A stretch of 64,000 bases of DNA, from assembly GCF_048128805.1 (NCBI RefSeq), contig NC_136013.1, positions 3,638,043 through 3,702,042 of the forward strand, given 5' to 3'. The notes beneath the pieces are model-generated. The model did not search any database. It saw nothing but the letters and a program-made list of their open reading frames with translations, and was not told the DNA's origin. The position numbers and the translations under genes are program-made. The stretch comes from Centroberyx gerrardi. Its lineage: Eukaryota > Chordata > Actinopteri > Beryciformes > Berycidae. The first letter of the stretch is position 1. The number at the start of each line of letters is the position of its first letter. Positions 34,801 through 47,500 of this stretch are shown here, one piece after another.

Positions 34801-37800
34801 CCTGCGGAGGAAGATGGACGCCCAGGGCTTCCTGCCCATCTCCCTCATCGCCAGCTTCCACAGAGTGCAGGCCCTCACCACCGACATCAGCCTCATCATG
34901 GAGGTAAACTCATCAATAAGAGACTCTCCTTGTACCATGCTCCACTATACAAGTGTGTGCGTTGTAATCTTTTCGGGGTTTTTTTTCTTTCTTAATGCTG
35001 TGTGTTGGTTTAACAAAGCAGCATTGAAGACCAGTGAGAAACGACTGAATGATATTCTAATATCAGGCTTCCTAAACAGTTACAGAAAAGTCTGGAAAAT
35101 AAATTTGGAAATTTCCAAGTCTTCGAGTTTAGGATTTACAGAAAAATATCTATTGATATATTTTTTTAATACAAGTCAATACCAATTTATTCATGCACTC
35201 AAGCAGCAGGATTTAACAATATAGATAAATAAAAAAAAGCTATTTGAAGTTTGTTTAAATTATTATAGTTCTCTGTTGTAGTCAAGAAAATGAGATGATA
35301 AAATAAAAAAAATGTGTTTCATCCATATTTTGTAATGTAGCCTAAACCACAGCAGTTGTGTAAATTAGTAGTTCTGTAAACTTACTCTGCAACAGTGTTA
35401 ATATTTGTGTTCATTCTGTTTGACTGTCATCACACTAATCTGTCACCGAATGGGAAATTGATCAACCATCTATTTTTTTTTAAACTGTGTTTTTTAGGAA
35501 TTTGAAAGCAGATACAGTACTTGCAGAGATAAAGTCACAAAATTCAGTGTTTTGTACTGTGGCAATGGGGAAATGCGTTGGAGCTTTGTGTCAGCCTTGT
35601 GTTGTAAATCCTCCTCAGGCTCTGAAGAAGAGCACAGAGGTGGAGCTGGTGGAGGAGAAAGTTCGCTGTAAAGTCGACCCGGAGCGCTGGCCCATCCCCG
35701 CCCCCCCCACCGTGGGATCCCCCCGGACCGACTTCTCCCAGCTCATCCACTGTCCGGAGTTCATCCCCGGACAAGCCTTCACCTCCATGAACGCCGGTTA
35801 GTCATCAAGAGAATTCATTGTTTTAAAGTGAAGAAGATGTTTACTATCCTCCAATCAGCCATGAGGAAATATCTTATTTCCGTTTAGTAATATGCCAACG
35901 GTTCTAACAACAGGTTATGAACTACGTGAGAAAAATCGTGTGACTGAGGTTAAGATATGATGAACTTTATTGATCCCTGAGGGGAAATTGGCTCATTAAA
36001 GCAGCAAAGAACAGAGGTGTAGGTTGAAGAGTAAGAAAAGTAATGAAAGATGTAAATCAAAATAAAATAAAAGGTGCAGCACAGTGTTTTGTGCTCTGTA
36101 ATTTTATGCAGCTGTGGTGCTTGGGGGGGATAATTATAGTTTTGTCCCATATCTGTTCCTGTTTAGGTCTAAGTTGTGTTTAAAGTTGAAGTTGTAGTGC
36201 TAAAAATGTTTTGTAATCGCAGTAAAATAAGTACTTCTAAAACATTTGGACTACACTTACTTTAGTTTTAGATGATAGTTAGCCTAAATTACAATGCTAA
36301 TTTTAATTTCACATTTTCTCTAAATGAATACAGAGCAAACACTGGTGGAGCGTCTCTATAATGCTGATGCAATGTTAATAATAATATTTTGCTATTGTCA
36401 TTTGTGGGCTGAACAGAAGTACCAGTGCCCCATTTTGGGACCTGCGCCGTAGTTTATACACCGTTCTGTGTAGTCGCCTATATAGATCAGTTTCTAACCG
36501 TTCCCTGTCTGATGTGGCAGGACTTCCGGTTTCATCGCCCGTAAAGGAAACTCCGCCTGAGTCTGCCGAGGACTCAGCCGAGTCCGGCTCCTCCACCCAG
36601 GAGTCCGACCCATCGACAGACGCCTCCAAAGACCCCCCCGCCCCCCAGCCCGACCCCGACGCCTGGATCCAGGTGGAGAAACGCCATCGCCAGCCCTCCG
36701 GCAAGGCCAAGGTACTGGATAGTGGGCAGGGACACGAATTTGGCTACGGTGGCTAGTGGTGTCCAAAATTCACCAGGTGCTTCGACTGTTTAGCAGCTAC
36801 AAACCTAAATGGTCGGTGGTTTTTCCCATTGTGAGTGATAGTAGTGTGGTGCAAAATAGTCACACCTCGGTCAAATGGTATTTGCAAATAATTCTTTGTG
36901 TTTGTTTTCATGTTCTGTGAACCATTTGGGTACAGCGAGTGCCAAAATGTTTAGAGAGTAGAGCTGCACATGGCTAAAATGATAATGCTGATTATTTTGG
37001 TAGTGATTACAACTAGCTATGATGATTATTGGATTTTTGATTTGAGGAACAAAATAATTGATTGCACTTTTTGCATCTCAACATCAACATTTAACCTGTT
37101 TTCACCTACAGCGGGCGTCCTAACTGAAGTTAAACATTCACTATTTGACACAGCTGGTTATAAGAAAATCATCTTTCATATCTCATATTTTCATACTTTC
37201 ATATTTTCATGTCTCCATTCTGTTGCTGTTTTTCCATCCTCATTTCATCTCTCTGTCTGTCCATCTTCCTCTGTTTTCGTTGTTCCCTCCCCATGTCTTT
37301 TCTCCTGTTGTTCCCTCCGCCTCTCGGCCGGCAGCACGTCAGTGATGATGTGTGTGTTGTCGGCTCCTCTCCTCCCCCAGCGCCCCAGTCTGACTGCCCC
37401 CCCCCTGCAGTTGAGTACTTTCTTCTCTCACTCGCCCACCACAGCCTCTTCCTCCCCTTCCTCTTCCCTATGCTTCTCGCTTATTTCATGCTTATATTTC
37501 ATGCTTATATTTCATGCGTACTTCCATTCTTCATACTTTCTTACCTGATTTCCATGTTTACCTTCATTTAAGATTACACACACAAAAAAGAATATACAAA
37601 AGAATACACACGCACAAGTTTTTGGGAGATTCGAACATTGACACCAAAATCACTACTGTTGCAGCTTTTCAAGATGTTCAGACACTTGCTAAAAAATCTC
37701 TCCTCCTTATAATTAAAAACGTATTATTTCATCAACCAATCTCATATTCTTCTTGCTTATTACTGTGTTAACGGCCGTACGTTCGCCTCTGTCACCCAGG

Positions 37801-40800
37801 AGCGCAGCGAGTTGGCGCCGCTCAGCCTCCAGGCGCCGCCGCCGCAGGCCGAGCCCGACCAGGAGGAGCTGGACTTCCTGTTCGATGAGGAAATGGAGCA
37901 GATGGCGCCCAGGAAGAACAGGTTCACCGACTGGTCCGACGACGACGACTCGGACTACGAGCTGGACGACCACGACGTCAACAAGATCCTTATCGTCACG
38001 CAGACCCCTCCCCACCTCCGCAAGCACCCCGGTGGCGACAGGACGGGCAACCACGAGTCCCGCGCCAGGATCACCGCCGACCTGGCCAAAGCCATCAACG
38101 ACGGGCTGTATTACTACGAGCAGGACCTGTGGACGGGCGAGGAGCAGGCCGAGTGCAGCAAGGTAAGGCAGAGGGTCGAGAAATGTGTCGTGGTCTGGGT
38201 TTCAAAAAAAAACCAACTCAATTTGTGCATTGAAATTTTGTTTTAAGGCGTCAGAACGTAGTGAAAAGCTTAAAATTTTGGATTGGAACAATGGGATCTT
38301 ATGGTATTTTTACTACGAAAACCAATTGAATGTGGCCTGATTCTATTTAGAATAGCAAACGTATACAAATGTTACACAGAAAATAATTTACTCTAGTAAA
38401 ATGAGTTTCCAACAGAAACGGTATCAAAAGGTATTATTCTAGAATCACTATCAGAAGCGTAATTGTAAGTGAAACATACCCACCTACAATTGCATATTAT
38501 TTAGATTTTTTTTTTTACTTTTTTCCATTTAGAGACCCATTACTTGATGAATGCTTGAACACACATAACTTACTAAACAGACCTGGGTCAAATAGTATTT
38601 GTGCACTTTTTATGGGTGGTTTTAGCCTATTTGCCAGATGGGTGGGACAATTTCAGTTGACAATTAACTGGAATTGCACCAATGTGGTAAACCTGACCCA
38701 TCTGGTACTGGTACAATTTTGTTGAAAGCGCTGTTTGACCCAAGTAGTAGAGGAGAGCACCAAAGGTAGCGAAGGGTAAACTACAGGTAATTTGTACGCA
38801 GCCATGTGTTTCCTGTCAGGTCTGAACACGCCAGCTCCTCCATTACGCTGCCGTTCACATTCACACAAGATCCTCATGAGTCACGTTCACTGCAGAGGGA
38901 CTTATGGGCCGTTTTCCCCCATCAGACACTTCAGTCTCATCTCTAAAGTTACTGCAGTCTTCTTAATTAGACCTTTAGGGGCTTTTGACTAATAATAGTT
39001 TGTACTGTCACACTGACTTGTGTCCCAAGGCTTCATCAAACCAAGTTGGGCGTTAGATCTTGACAAGACATTTTTGTTAACACTTTTGGCATTTAGCCGC
39101 AACTCTTGTCCAGAGATACATTTCGTGCAACACTAGAAAACCCTTACATTCCTAGATTATCGACATTAAAAGCACCCAAGGAGTGCAACAGTCTTAGTCA
39201 AAGCACCCAGATATTAGATCAATTAGTCAGATCAATTCCTTTGAATGCTTGTCTATGATCTCTGTAGGCAAACAGGAGGGGAAAAAATATGTTTTCTCTC
39301 TGGCTCTTGTTCCCTATGGTCCTGTGCTATTTTGGCCGTTTGTTGTTACTTATAGTTTGTAGTAGCAGTGTGTGAACAGAGGGGCTAATGTTAGCGTCCA
39401 GCTGTCCTACAGTCAGTAAGCCAGACTACACTGCAGGCTTGTGGGCCTTGGCTGCGTTGCATTCCAAAAAATGTGTTCACTTCCACAATCCCTCTCTTTC
39501 CTTGAATCAGCCGCTTTCTTACCACCTGTGTTTTGTTATTATTATTTTTTTTATATTTATTTTACCAGGGAAGGTTTCAGCTCTGGCCTGCTTCACTATC
39601 ATTGAAATAAGACATTAACACAAACACAGTCTTCCACTGGCTGCTCACTTAACTATCAGATCTGTTAAGAGGAGTGAATGAGGAGACAAGCTAGTGGACA
39701 AATTTCACAGACTAAAAATTTAGGTGAAACCCCGGTGTTTCTGCTGTTTAGGCGTCAGAAGCCGAGCCAAGCCCCCCGCTGCAGCTCAGACCCAGGACAT
39801 CTGACATGAACACGTAGTGACAGAGCTGTTAGACCACATAGATACTGCCAAAAATAGGCCACTATTTAGCGCCCAGTATACGAGCCTCCTCCGAACTACA
39901 TGTGTGTGGCACAGCTGCCGCCAGAGTTGACCCTCTTTTTGGATGGCTGCCTCCTCTGTAGACACTTTGTGCTGGAACATTATAGGAACACAGAACAGAT
40001 AAATCAGGTTCCCACAGGTCTTTAAAATCCTTTTAGGGTTTGTGAATTTGATGGAAATTAGATAAGGCCTTGAAGGTTTTTGAAAATGAATGGATGGCAT
40101 TGAAAGCGCTTGATTTTTTTTATTAAAATTGAGTAAAATATAGACTCAGCTCTCTGTGCCTCTCTCCATCCTGGGGTCGACACTTCACATCCTGAGGAAA
40201 ACCCTATTATGGATATTTTTTCAAATGATGAATGATATCTTGACTCGGCAAGAAAATGAGTAAAAAATGAGGCTTCTATGATGTCTATTTTCGACCACAA
40301 AACATGCCAATTTTGAGTCCTTGAATTTATTTCAACAAACAAGACGTACGAAAGTAATTAGAGAAGTCTTTGAATTTGAAGGATAAGGCCGGTGTTTTTT
40401 AATGCATTGCTTACTGTCAACAAATCCTATGAAAATAACAAAATCAGCAATGATTTTGTTACAGCCGGCTGTAAACACTTTGCGATCTCAGGAAAGTAGT
40501 TCCAAAATAGTCCCCGGCGTAATGAAGAATTTGTTCCCATTTGAATTTGATTTGGTAATAACTACAACAGCCTGACTTTTCATGGTAACAGTTAGCGATT
40601 TTTAAATTTTTTTATTTCAAGGTTTTTAGCTTACAATTGGAGCCAATGACTTCCAGGTTGACGGCTAAAAACGGTACGTGGGAAGTCGGAAAGTAACGGG
40701 AGTAGAGCAAACGCATTGTTGATTTTGTTATTTTCATAGGATTTGTTGACTGTAAGCAATGCATTAAACAACACCAGCCTTATCCTTTAAAGTCCAAGTG

Positions 40801-43800
40801 AGTGTGGGAACCCTGATAAATAGGTAGTCATGTTTTAGGACATAGCTACAGACATTTCTTCCTTGAACGTTTTACTGTAGAACCAAATCAGCATAATTTA
40901 TAACACAAAACTGACTCAAACTTGTCTCTCAACCAGCCACCAATCCGTGACTTGTAATGTCTGACATTTGAAAAGAGAGCAAAAAACCTAAATCCTAAAT
41001 ATTTCTTTTTGGGGGACGGAGCGACAGGAGCAGCATTAGTTCAGCAAGTATGCGGTGAAATTTGAAAAGTGGGACTACAAGTTTAATCCACCAACAGGCT
41101 CACACAAGTTATCTGTACACATGGAGTGTATCACACATCAGGAACAACTCGTACTTTTTCTAAGACCAGCTGAAAGCTACGATCCCCTATTGAATTCGCC
41201 TATTAAATCCACCTCAGTTATGGAGGGGAGGAGACGGCTTGTAGAAGAGTTTTTCTTGTTTTGATGCCTAGAATTAAATTACGAGGAATAGTATTACTGA
41301 TATAGTGATACTGAATCTTTCTATTTTTTACACCCCAACCCAAAGCTTTTTCCCCATGTGGCTTATGCTATGAGACACTATAAACAGATTAGTGTTGGCT
41401 CATTCTGCAGAGGAGTAATCGGGGGGGGGGGGGGGGGGGGGGGAGGTCTTGGTGCTGTGGCTTTTACCCTCGCTCTTCTTACTGCATGTAGAAGAGTCTC
41501 TTCCTCTTCTTTACTGCCTGTTTTCTGCTGCTTGGGGTTCAGAGACTGCAGGAGGAAAATGGGAGCGAGAGAAACAGCCATGTGTTGACCTTTGATAGAC
41601 AGCAGTGAGTTAGTTCAGCAGCAGGTCGGGGATCTGGGACTCTCACGCCCTGCCACCTCATCCTGACGGCCGCTCGGCGGTCAAAAGCTCAGGACAATAA
41701 AAAAACAAACAGTCTAAGTCAAAGATCAAGACATGAATGTTCTCATTCAGCGTTAATGTCAGCTTCATTTATTGCACATATAAACGCGGTAATCAACATT
41801 CTGTACTTATCAATATCACGATACTCATTAGGATTTTTTTCTATATTGATATACATCACGATATGGCTCACTCATAATCAAATTCATGTTCATCCCATTG
41901 AACCGAATGGTAATATTGGGTGTGATTGTCGAGCAAAACAGAAATTTTCAAATAGTATTCCTTTAAAATGTTTCACACCTCCATTATGTCAGTTTTTAAA
42001 TATAATTAGCTTGTTATCATCAGTTTAGAGAGCAGAATTGTGCGTCACGATATCCCAAAATCGCCATATCTTGACGATATGACTCCACTGAAAGACGATA
42101 AACGATGATATTGAATAATCGCCGAGCCCTATTTGATCCCACTAGTAGTCACTTTTAATAAAATTGTTTGCACACAGAAGATACTTTATATGAAAGAAAC
42201 TAAAGAAAGTGGAAGAAATGAATGAAAGCCATCAAATTGGTCTTCAGTTTTAGCTCGGTCAGCTCCCGCTCTGCTCAAAGGTCGTCAGTCGCGTCTGCAG
42301 GTGGGAAATGTCGCGCCTGAATACATACACCGAGGTCACCTGCAGTTTTTTTGTTTTTTTGATTCTCTCCTTCTGACGCTGACGTGTAAAGTTCAAAGTA
42401 CGCCCGCCTGGATTCGTCCCGTACATCGTCACATCTGCTGTTTGTCACACATGCCTGCTTCATGGCTTCAGGCTCTGGCATGCTGGAGCTTTTTCCATCC
42501 ATGTACAACTGTGTTTTATCAGTGTAAACAGGCTCTAACTAGGGCTGATATTACAGTGCTGCGAAAAACGTTTGTACACCCCCTTGAGTGTTTTTTTTTT
42601 TGCACAATTTGTTGGGCTACAGAATGATTTAAAATGAAATTATTTGACATTTTTTTGTCTGAGACGTATTCAATGCTTTCTATTGCACATAATGAAGTTA
42701 GAAAATTAAAATACATGAAAAATAGGCTGTGCAAAAGTAAGTGCACCCCTTGAGCTAAATTCTGTCACTGACAAATATTTGCTCAGATCTCATATTCAGG
42801 TTGTAGCTATAGGTTTTGAACATTATTCGCGTTTCAAAATTGTAGTTATTCTGCCTTTTTTTAGCCAACAAAAGCTGAGTCTCAATGCATTTCAGGGTGT
42901 GGGATGGATTCAATCTCAAAACATAAAAATATAGTGTAGAATATGAGGTTCGCTTATGGGTGGCACTGGGGTCCAGGTCTTCTTCATGTCTTCAACCTGA
43001 AGGTTTTTTGGCCATGTGTCTTATGCTAATGAGGTTGCAGTGAACACTATAATAGTGTAATTAAGGAAAAAAATGTTTCTAGATTGCTGTTTCTGTTTAC
43101 ATGGCACTTCTGTATCACACATTATCACCGCAATATTTTGTTACATCTGCTGTCTTGGTGCTGTTGTTTTCACCCTCGCTCTTCTTACAGTTGGTTGCTT
43201 GAATTTAAACCTATTACACTGTTGCACTCATTTACATTTGAGCAATTTAGCGGTAGTTGTTGTTCAATGTTACTTTTTTTTTTTCAATCAATAACCAAAG
43301 TCTTTGTCTGCACCTTGCTGCTGTTCTCCTGACTCACTTTGACTTCACATGTACTGTATGTATGTTCTGCGTTTTCCAGCAGGAGGTGGAGAACTTTAAG
43401 AAGCTGAATGTGATCAGTAAAGATGAGTTCGACACCCTCGCCCCCAAAGTGCCTGTTGACCCAAACCAGGAAGTCCCGCCTCCTCCCATGCCAGGTTGGT
43501 TCATGTCACTTTCACACAAGCTGACCAGCCTCTCTGGACCTAATGCATTATGCATTTTTAACCATACTTTTATATTTACGTTTTTAGACTTTTTTTTACA
43601 CTTTTTAAACATTACTCCTCCTGTTCTTGTGTCCCTTCATGACTTTGGTTATCTTGTTTCTATTATTGGCTTTCTTTTTCATTTTAACCATGTTTGTGAA
43701 ACACTTGAGTTACGTTGATGTATGAAATGTGCTACAAATTTAATTTGAATTGATTCAACTTAGACCTGGGAAAACTTAAGTGCCTGAAACTCGGTAATTT

Positions 43801-44463
43801 GTCCTGCAGTAGAGATATACTGTCAGATTTCAAAATGTAGAAAGGCATTAAGGGCTCAGCAGGCGGATCATATAATCATAATGTTGTGGTTCAGTAGAAA
43901 ACGATTTAGTGTTGTATATACAGCCTCATGTTTTTTGTTTTTTTACCCGTGTCTGTTCTCAGTGGACAGTGAAGTGTCAGAAATGGCCCACTCTCTGCCC
44001 AAAACGGTCCCAGAATCCCCCAGTGCTCACGAGCCCAGGACCCCCAGGACCCCGCGCACCCCCGGGCGCCAGGACCCCAACAAGACGCCCCGCTTCTACC
44101 CCGTCATGAAGGAGGGCGGCACCATCGATGGGAAGGTGAGCACCCTCTCTACTCTACTCTCGCTATATACTGTGTATATATAGGGCAGAGGAAGTGAGTG
44201 ACACCCTTTCATACCTGACTAGTAACCAGGGAAATAAGTGGGTCACCTGGGGAAGTCGACCCCCCAAAACGACCATGGTGGACTTGAATGAATATTAAGC
44301 CTGGTGTTGCTGAAAAAGCACATGGAGCCCAGTCAACCTTGACTGTATAAAAAAGTTTTTCTTTTTTTCCAATTTGGCCTAAAAGGATAAAGCCCGGACT
44401 TTTGAATAACTCAAAATTAAGATGAAAAAATAAAGTATAACAGTCCTGCTCCAGGCCTGAGAG

Positions 44464-44504
<41 letters not shown>

Positions 44505-47500
44505 AAATGCCTTTATTTAGAGCGCATCGAGAAATTAAAAACAACCAGCATGTTCTCATTACTTCCTTGAACTTTCTCCAGCCATTGAGCAACTGTGGAG
44601 ATCATTTGAAATCAGATATGCAGAATATGCAGCATGCAGCAATTCTCTTGGATCATTCAAATTAAGATACTGACAGAGTTGACAAGGTTTTTAGTGTTAG
44701 ACTACAGTTGATCCATGTCTGTGAAATCGGCCCAGGATGCCTGAAGCACATGGGCTTTCACGCAGGAAAATCACTGTATCGTCCGCTAAGCAACCGATCA
44801 AGTAAACAGTGATTTCTAGTTTAAAGCTTAAAACTAAATGCTTCTGACTTTCTCCAATATGGTTTCTGAGTTTTGCTGAGCTGGCAGCAACAAGAGAGTC
44901 TGCAGCACAAGTCTTCCACTGTAGCTGGTTTGTTTTTTTACCTCTATAGTTATTATTATTAACAATGAAGTCCAGACACCAACCTGTTTGCATTCCACCC
45001 AGTTGTTTATTTATTGTAACGTGACAGCTTTCCCTCTCGGTGCATATTGTTGTACTAAGCATTGTATTGGCTTTTGCATACATGCTTTAATATGCGGCTA
45101 CATTACAGGCAGACAATGCTCGCCTGTTACTTGTTTTGCATGTTTTTTCTTATGTGGTTATGTTGCAGACCAGGATCAAATAATAGCATTTGCAAATATT
45201 TCTTGGCGTTTGTTTTAACCTGCTCTGAGTGCAAGAAGGGTGGAGTTTATAGCGTGAGGAGATTTCCGATGACGTCATGCAAGTTGTCAACCCAGAAAAG
45301 TAGATTTAATTGACTTTCAAATACCATCTTGACTTTGAAATACCGTCCTGTAATTGTCTTAACTATCTAGTGTCCTATGTGGCCGACTCCACCCATATGA
45401 CTGTTGGCAAAACAAACCATGAGAAGAACTTGAAAGAACCATTTAGTGTGTTGATGAAACAATATAAGTGGCCGAGAACATCCTGTAACTAAAAGTTTAC
45501 AGGTTTGAGCCCCACAGCAGCCCATATGTGTCCTGTCATTGTCCCTGTCCTTGTAAATTGCTCCCTATAAGACCTAAAATGTAAATGTAATAGATTGATT
45601 CTTGTGTTTTTCTGTGCCAGACGCCCAGGAAGAAGAAGACCCGCCACAGTTCGAACCCTCCCCAGGAGTCCCACATCGGCTGGGTGATGGACTCCCGCGA
45701 ACACCGGCCCCGCTCTGCATCCATCAGGTCCTACTGCTAGTTTTATTAAAGCTACAGGCTACGCTTTAGTTCATGTTTCAGTTATAGATTTGTAACAGAT
45801 AAACTCAAAAATGTAAATCACTAAATGGTTGCCACCTCCCTTCTTCCACTCTACCAGACATTTTCCATCCCTCTCTTCCGTCTTGTTGCAGTTCTTCTAC
45901 ATTGTTATCCTCCATCCACCTCTTTGCCCTTCCATTTTTATAAAGCACTTTTACCTAAACAGTCATAAAACTCTTTGCACAGCAACAAAGGGCATTAATA
46001 CATGTAAAAACATGAAAGAAACAAATTACAAATCTAAGATATATGGCTAAAATTTAGATATGCTTGTGCACGTGTGACTTTCGAGGCAAGGCAAGTTTAT
46101 TTCATACATAAAGGCAATTCAAAGTGCTTTACACAAGGTATATAAGACATTAGATAAGAAATACAGTCTAGTTTTAGTTTAGTTTTTCTGCCTCTTCACC
46201 CAAACTCATCCTCCTCCTCCTCCTCCTTCATCGTCCCACAGCAGCTCCAACGCCTCTCCGTCAGAGGGAGCCCCGCTGACGGGGAGTTACGGCTGCACCC
46301 CCCAGTCGCTGCCCAAGTTCTGGCACCCATCCCACGAGCTGCTGAGGGACAACGGCTTCACCCAGCAGGGATACCACAAGTACCGCCGACGGTGCCTGAA
46401 CGGTACGGAGGCGACTCGGATTCACACCCAGACACCTCAGACACACACACACACACACACACACAGACTTTACAATAGGACTAGAAATGTCTGATAAGTT
46501 TGTGTAATATAATTGTGCAATGAAGTCGTCACTGGGACATAAGGCCAATTTAGGCCATGCAAAAGCACTGTGAGGTAAAATAAAAGTGTACACCTGAGCT
46601 AATAATTAACTAATTATTGCAATGTACTGATGCCTGATGGATTTCGCGTACTTAATATCCATTTTGATGTACATACATATATATGTACATTAGCTAGTAT
46701 AAATTATTACCCTATTCTGTATATCAAGAGTTTATTTCCATAATATTACCTATCCATACCTACCTAAACTGCATCATTCAAGACTTGTAAAATAGAGGTG
46801 GATCCACTCTGTTAGTGTTCATTTTGTCAGCCAAGAGCTTAAAACCTAGTTTTAGAAGTTGTTTTTATTTCATCAGCCATTTTGCAAGAGTAGGTGTCAC
46901 TTTTTTTTCAAATGGTATCTGATTTTGAAACTCCTCGTATATTGAAAGAGTGCAGGTGGTTGATGACTCATATTATGTTTTGCAGAGAGGAAACGGTTGG
47001 GGATCGGCCAGTCTCAGGAGATGAACACTCTGTTCAGGTTCTGGTCCTTCTTCCTGAGGGACAACTTCAACAGGAAGATGTATGAGGAGTTCAAACAGTG
47101 TGCTGTGGAAGACGCCAAAGACAATTACAGGTGAAGAGGGAATGGAGCTGCCGTTTTTAAATACTGAGGTCCAAATTCACTAAGATTTCATTGTGAAGAC
47201 GATCTGTACATTGTTTTTTGTGCCACAGGTGCTCGAGCTGAGAGCGCAGAATTTTCATCTTATTTACCAAGAAATGTATACAAATCAAGTTGTGGCGCCA
47301 ACAAGTCTTTGAAACGAGCAAATAGACCCTTCATCACCAATTGCAAGCGCAAATTGTTTGAGCTGTAAGACTAATCCACCGAGGCTGCACTCCTGCGGCC
47401 TAAAGCGCCTTTTATAATTGGTCTGACCCGAGCCTCTGGGATAGAAAACCCCCTCATCTGACTGTGAAAGATGCCTGTGTCTTGTAACCATTCTTTGCAT

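Larger units (their letters stand above)
38163..43379 (+). other. larp1b intron 11, 5.2 kb
   Basis: Longest intron of the gene. It holds a nested MITE pair (40005-40815), a (G)n run at 41420-41443, a family-A MITE (41805-42130), retroposon-tail fragments near 41450 and 43150, and a 42542-43060 stretch starting 'cagtgctgcgaaaaacg' that looks like a decayed DNA element. No coding exon is seen. Confidence 0.5.

Noticed and set aside
36970-37548. 192-codon open frame in larp1b intron 10
   Set aside because: Low-complexity Ser/Phe/Leu-rich, T/C-rich plus-strand sequence with no family signature; it lies wholly within an intron.
37753-38166. Ser/Thr/Arg-rich open frame
   Set aside because: Shadow of larp1b exon 11 in another frame; the true frame has [11 protein letters not shown] and [10 protein letters not shown].
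40375-40791. Target duplication tttgaa/tttaaa around the 65-bp-TIR element
   Set aside because: Only five of six bases agree and AT-rich flanks match easily by chance.
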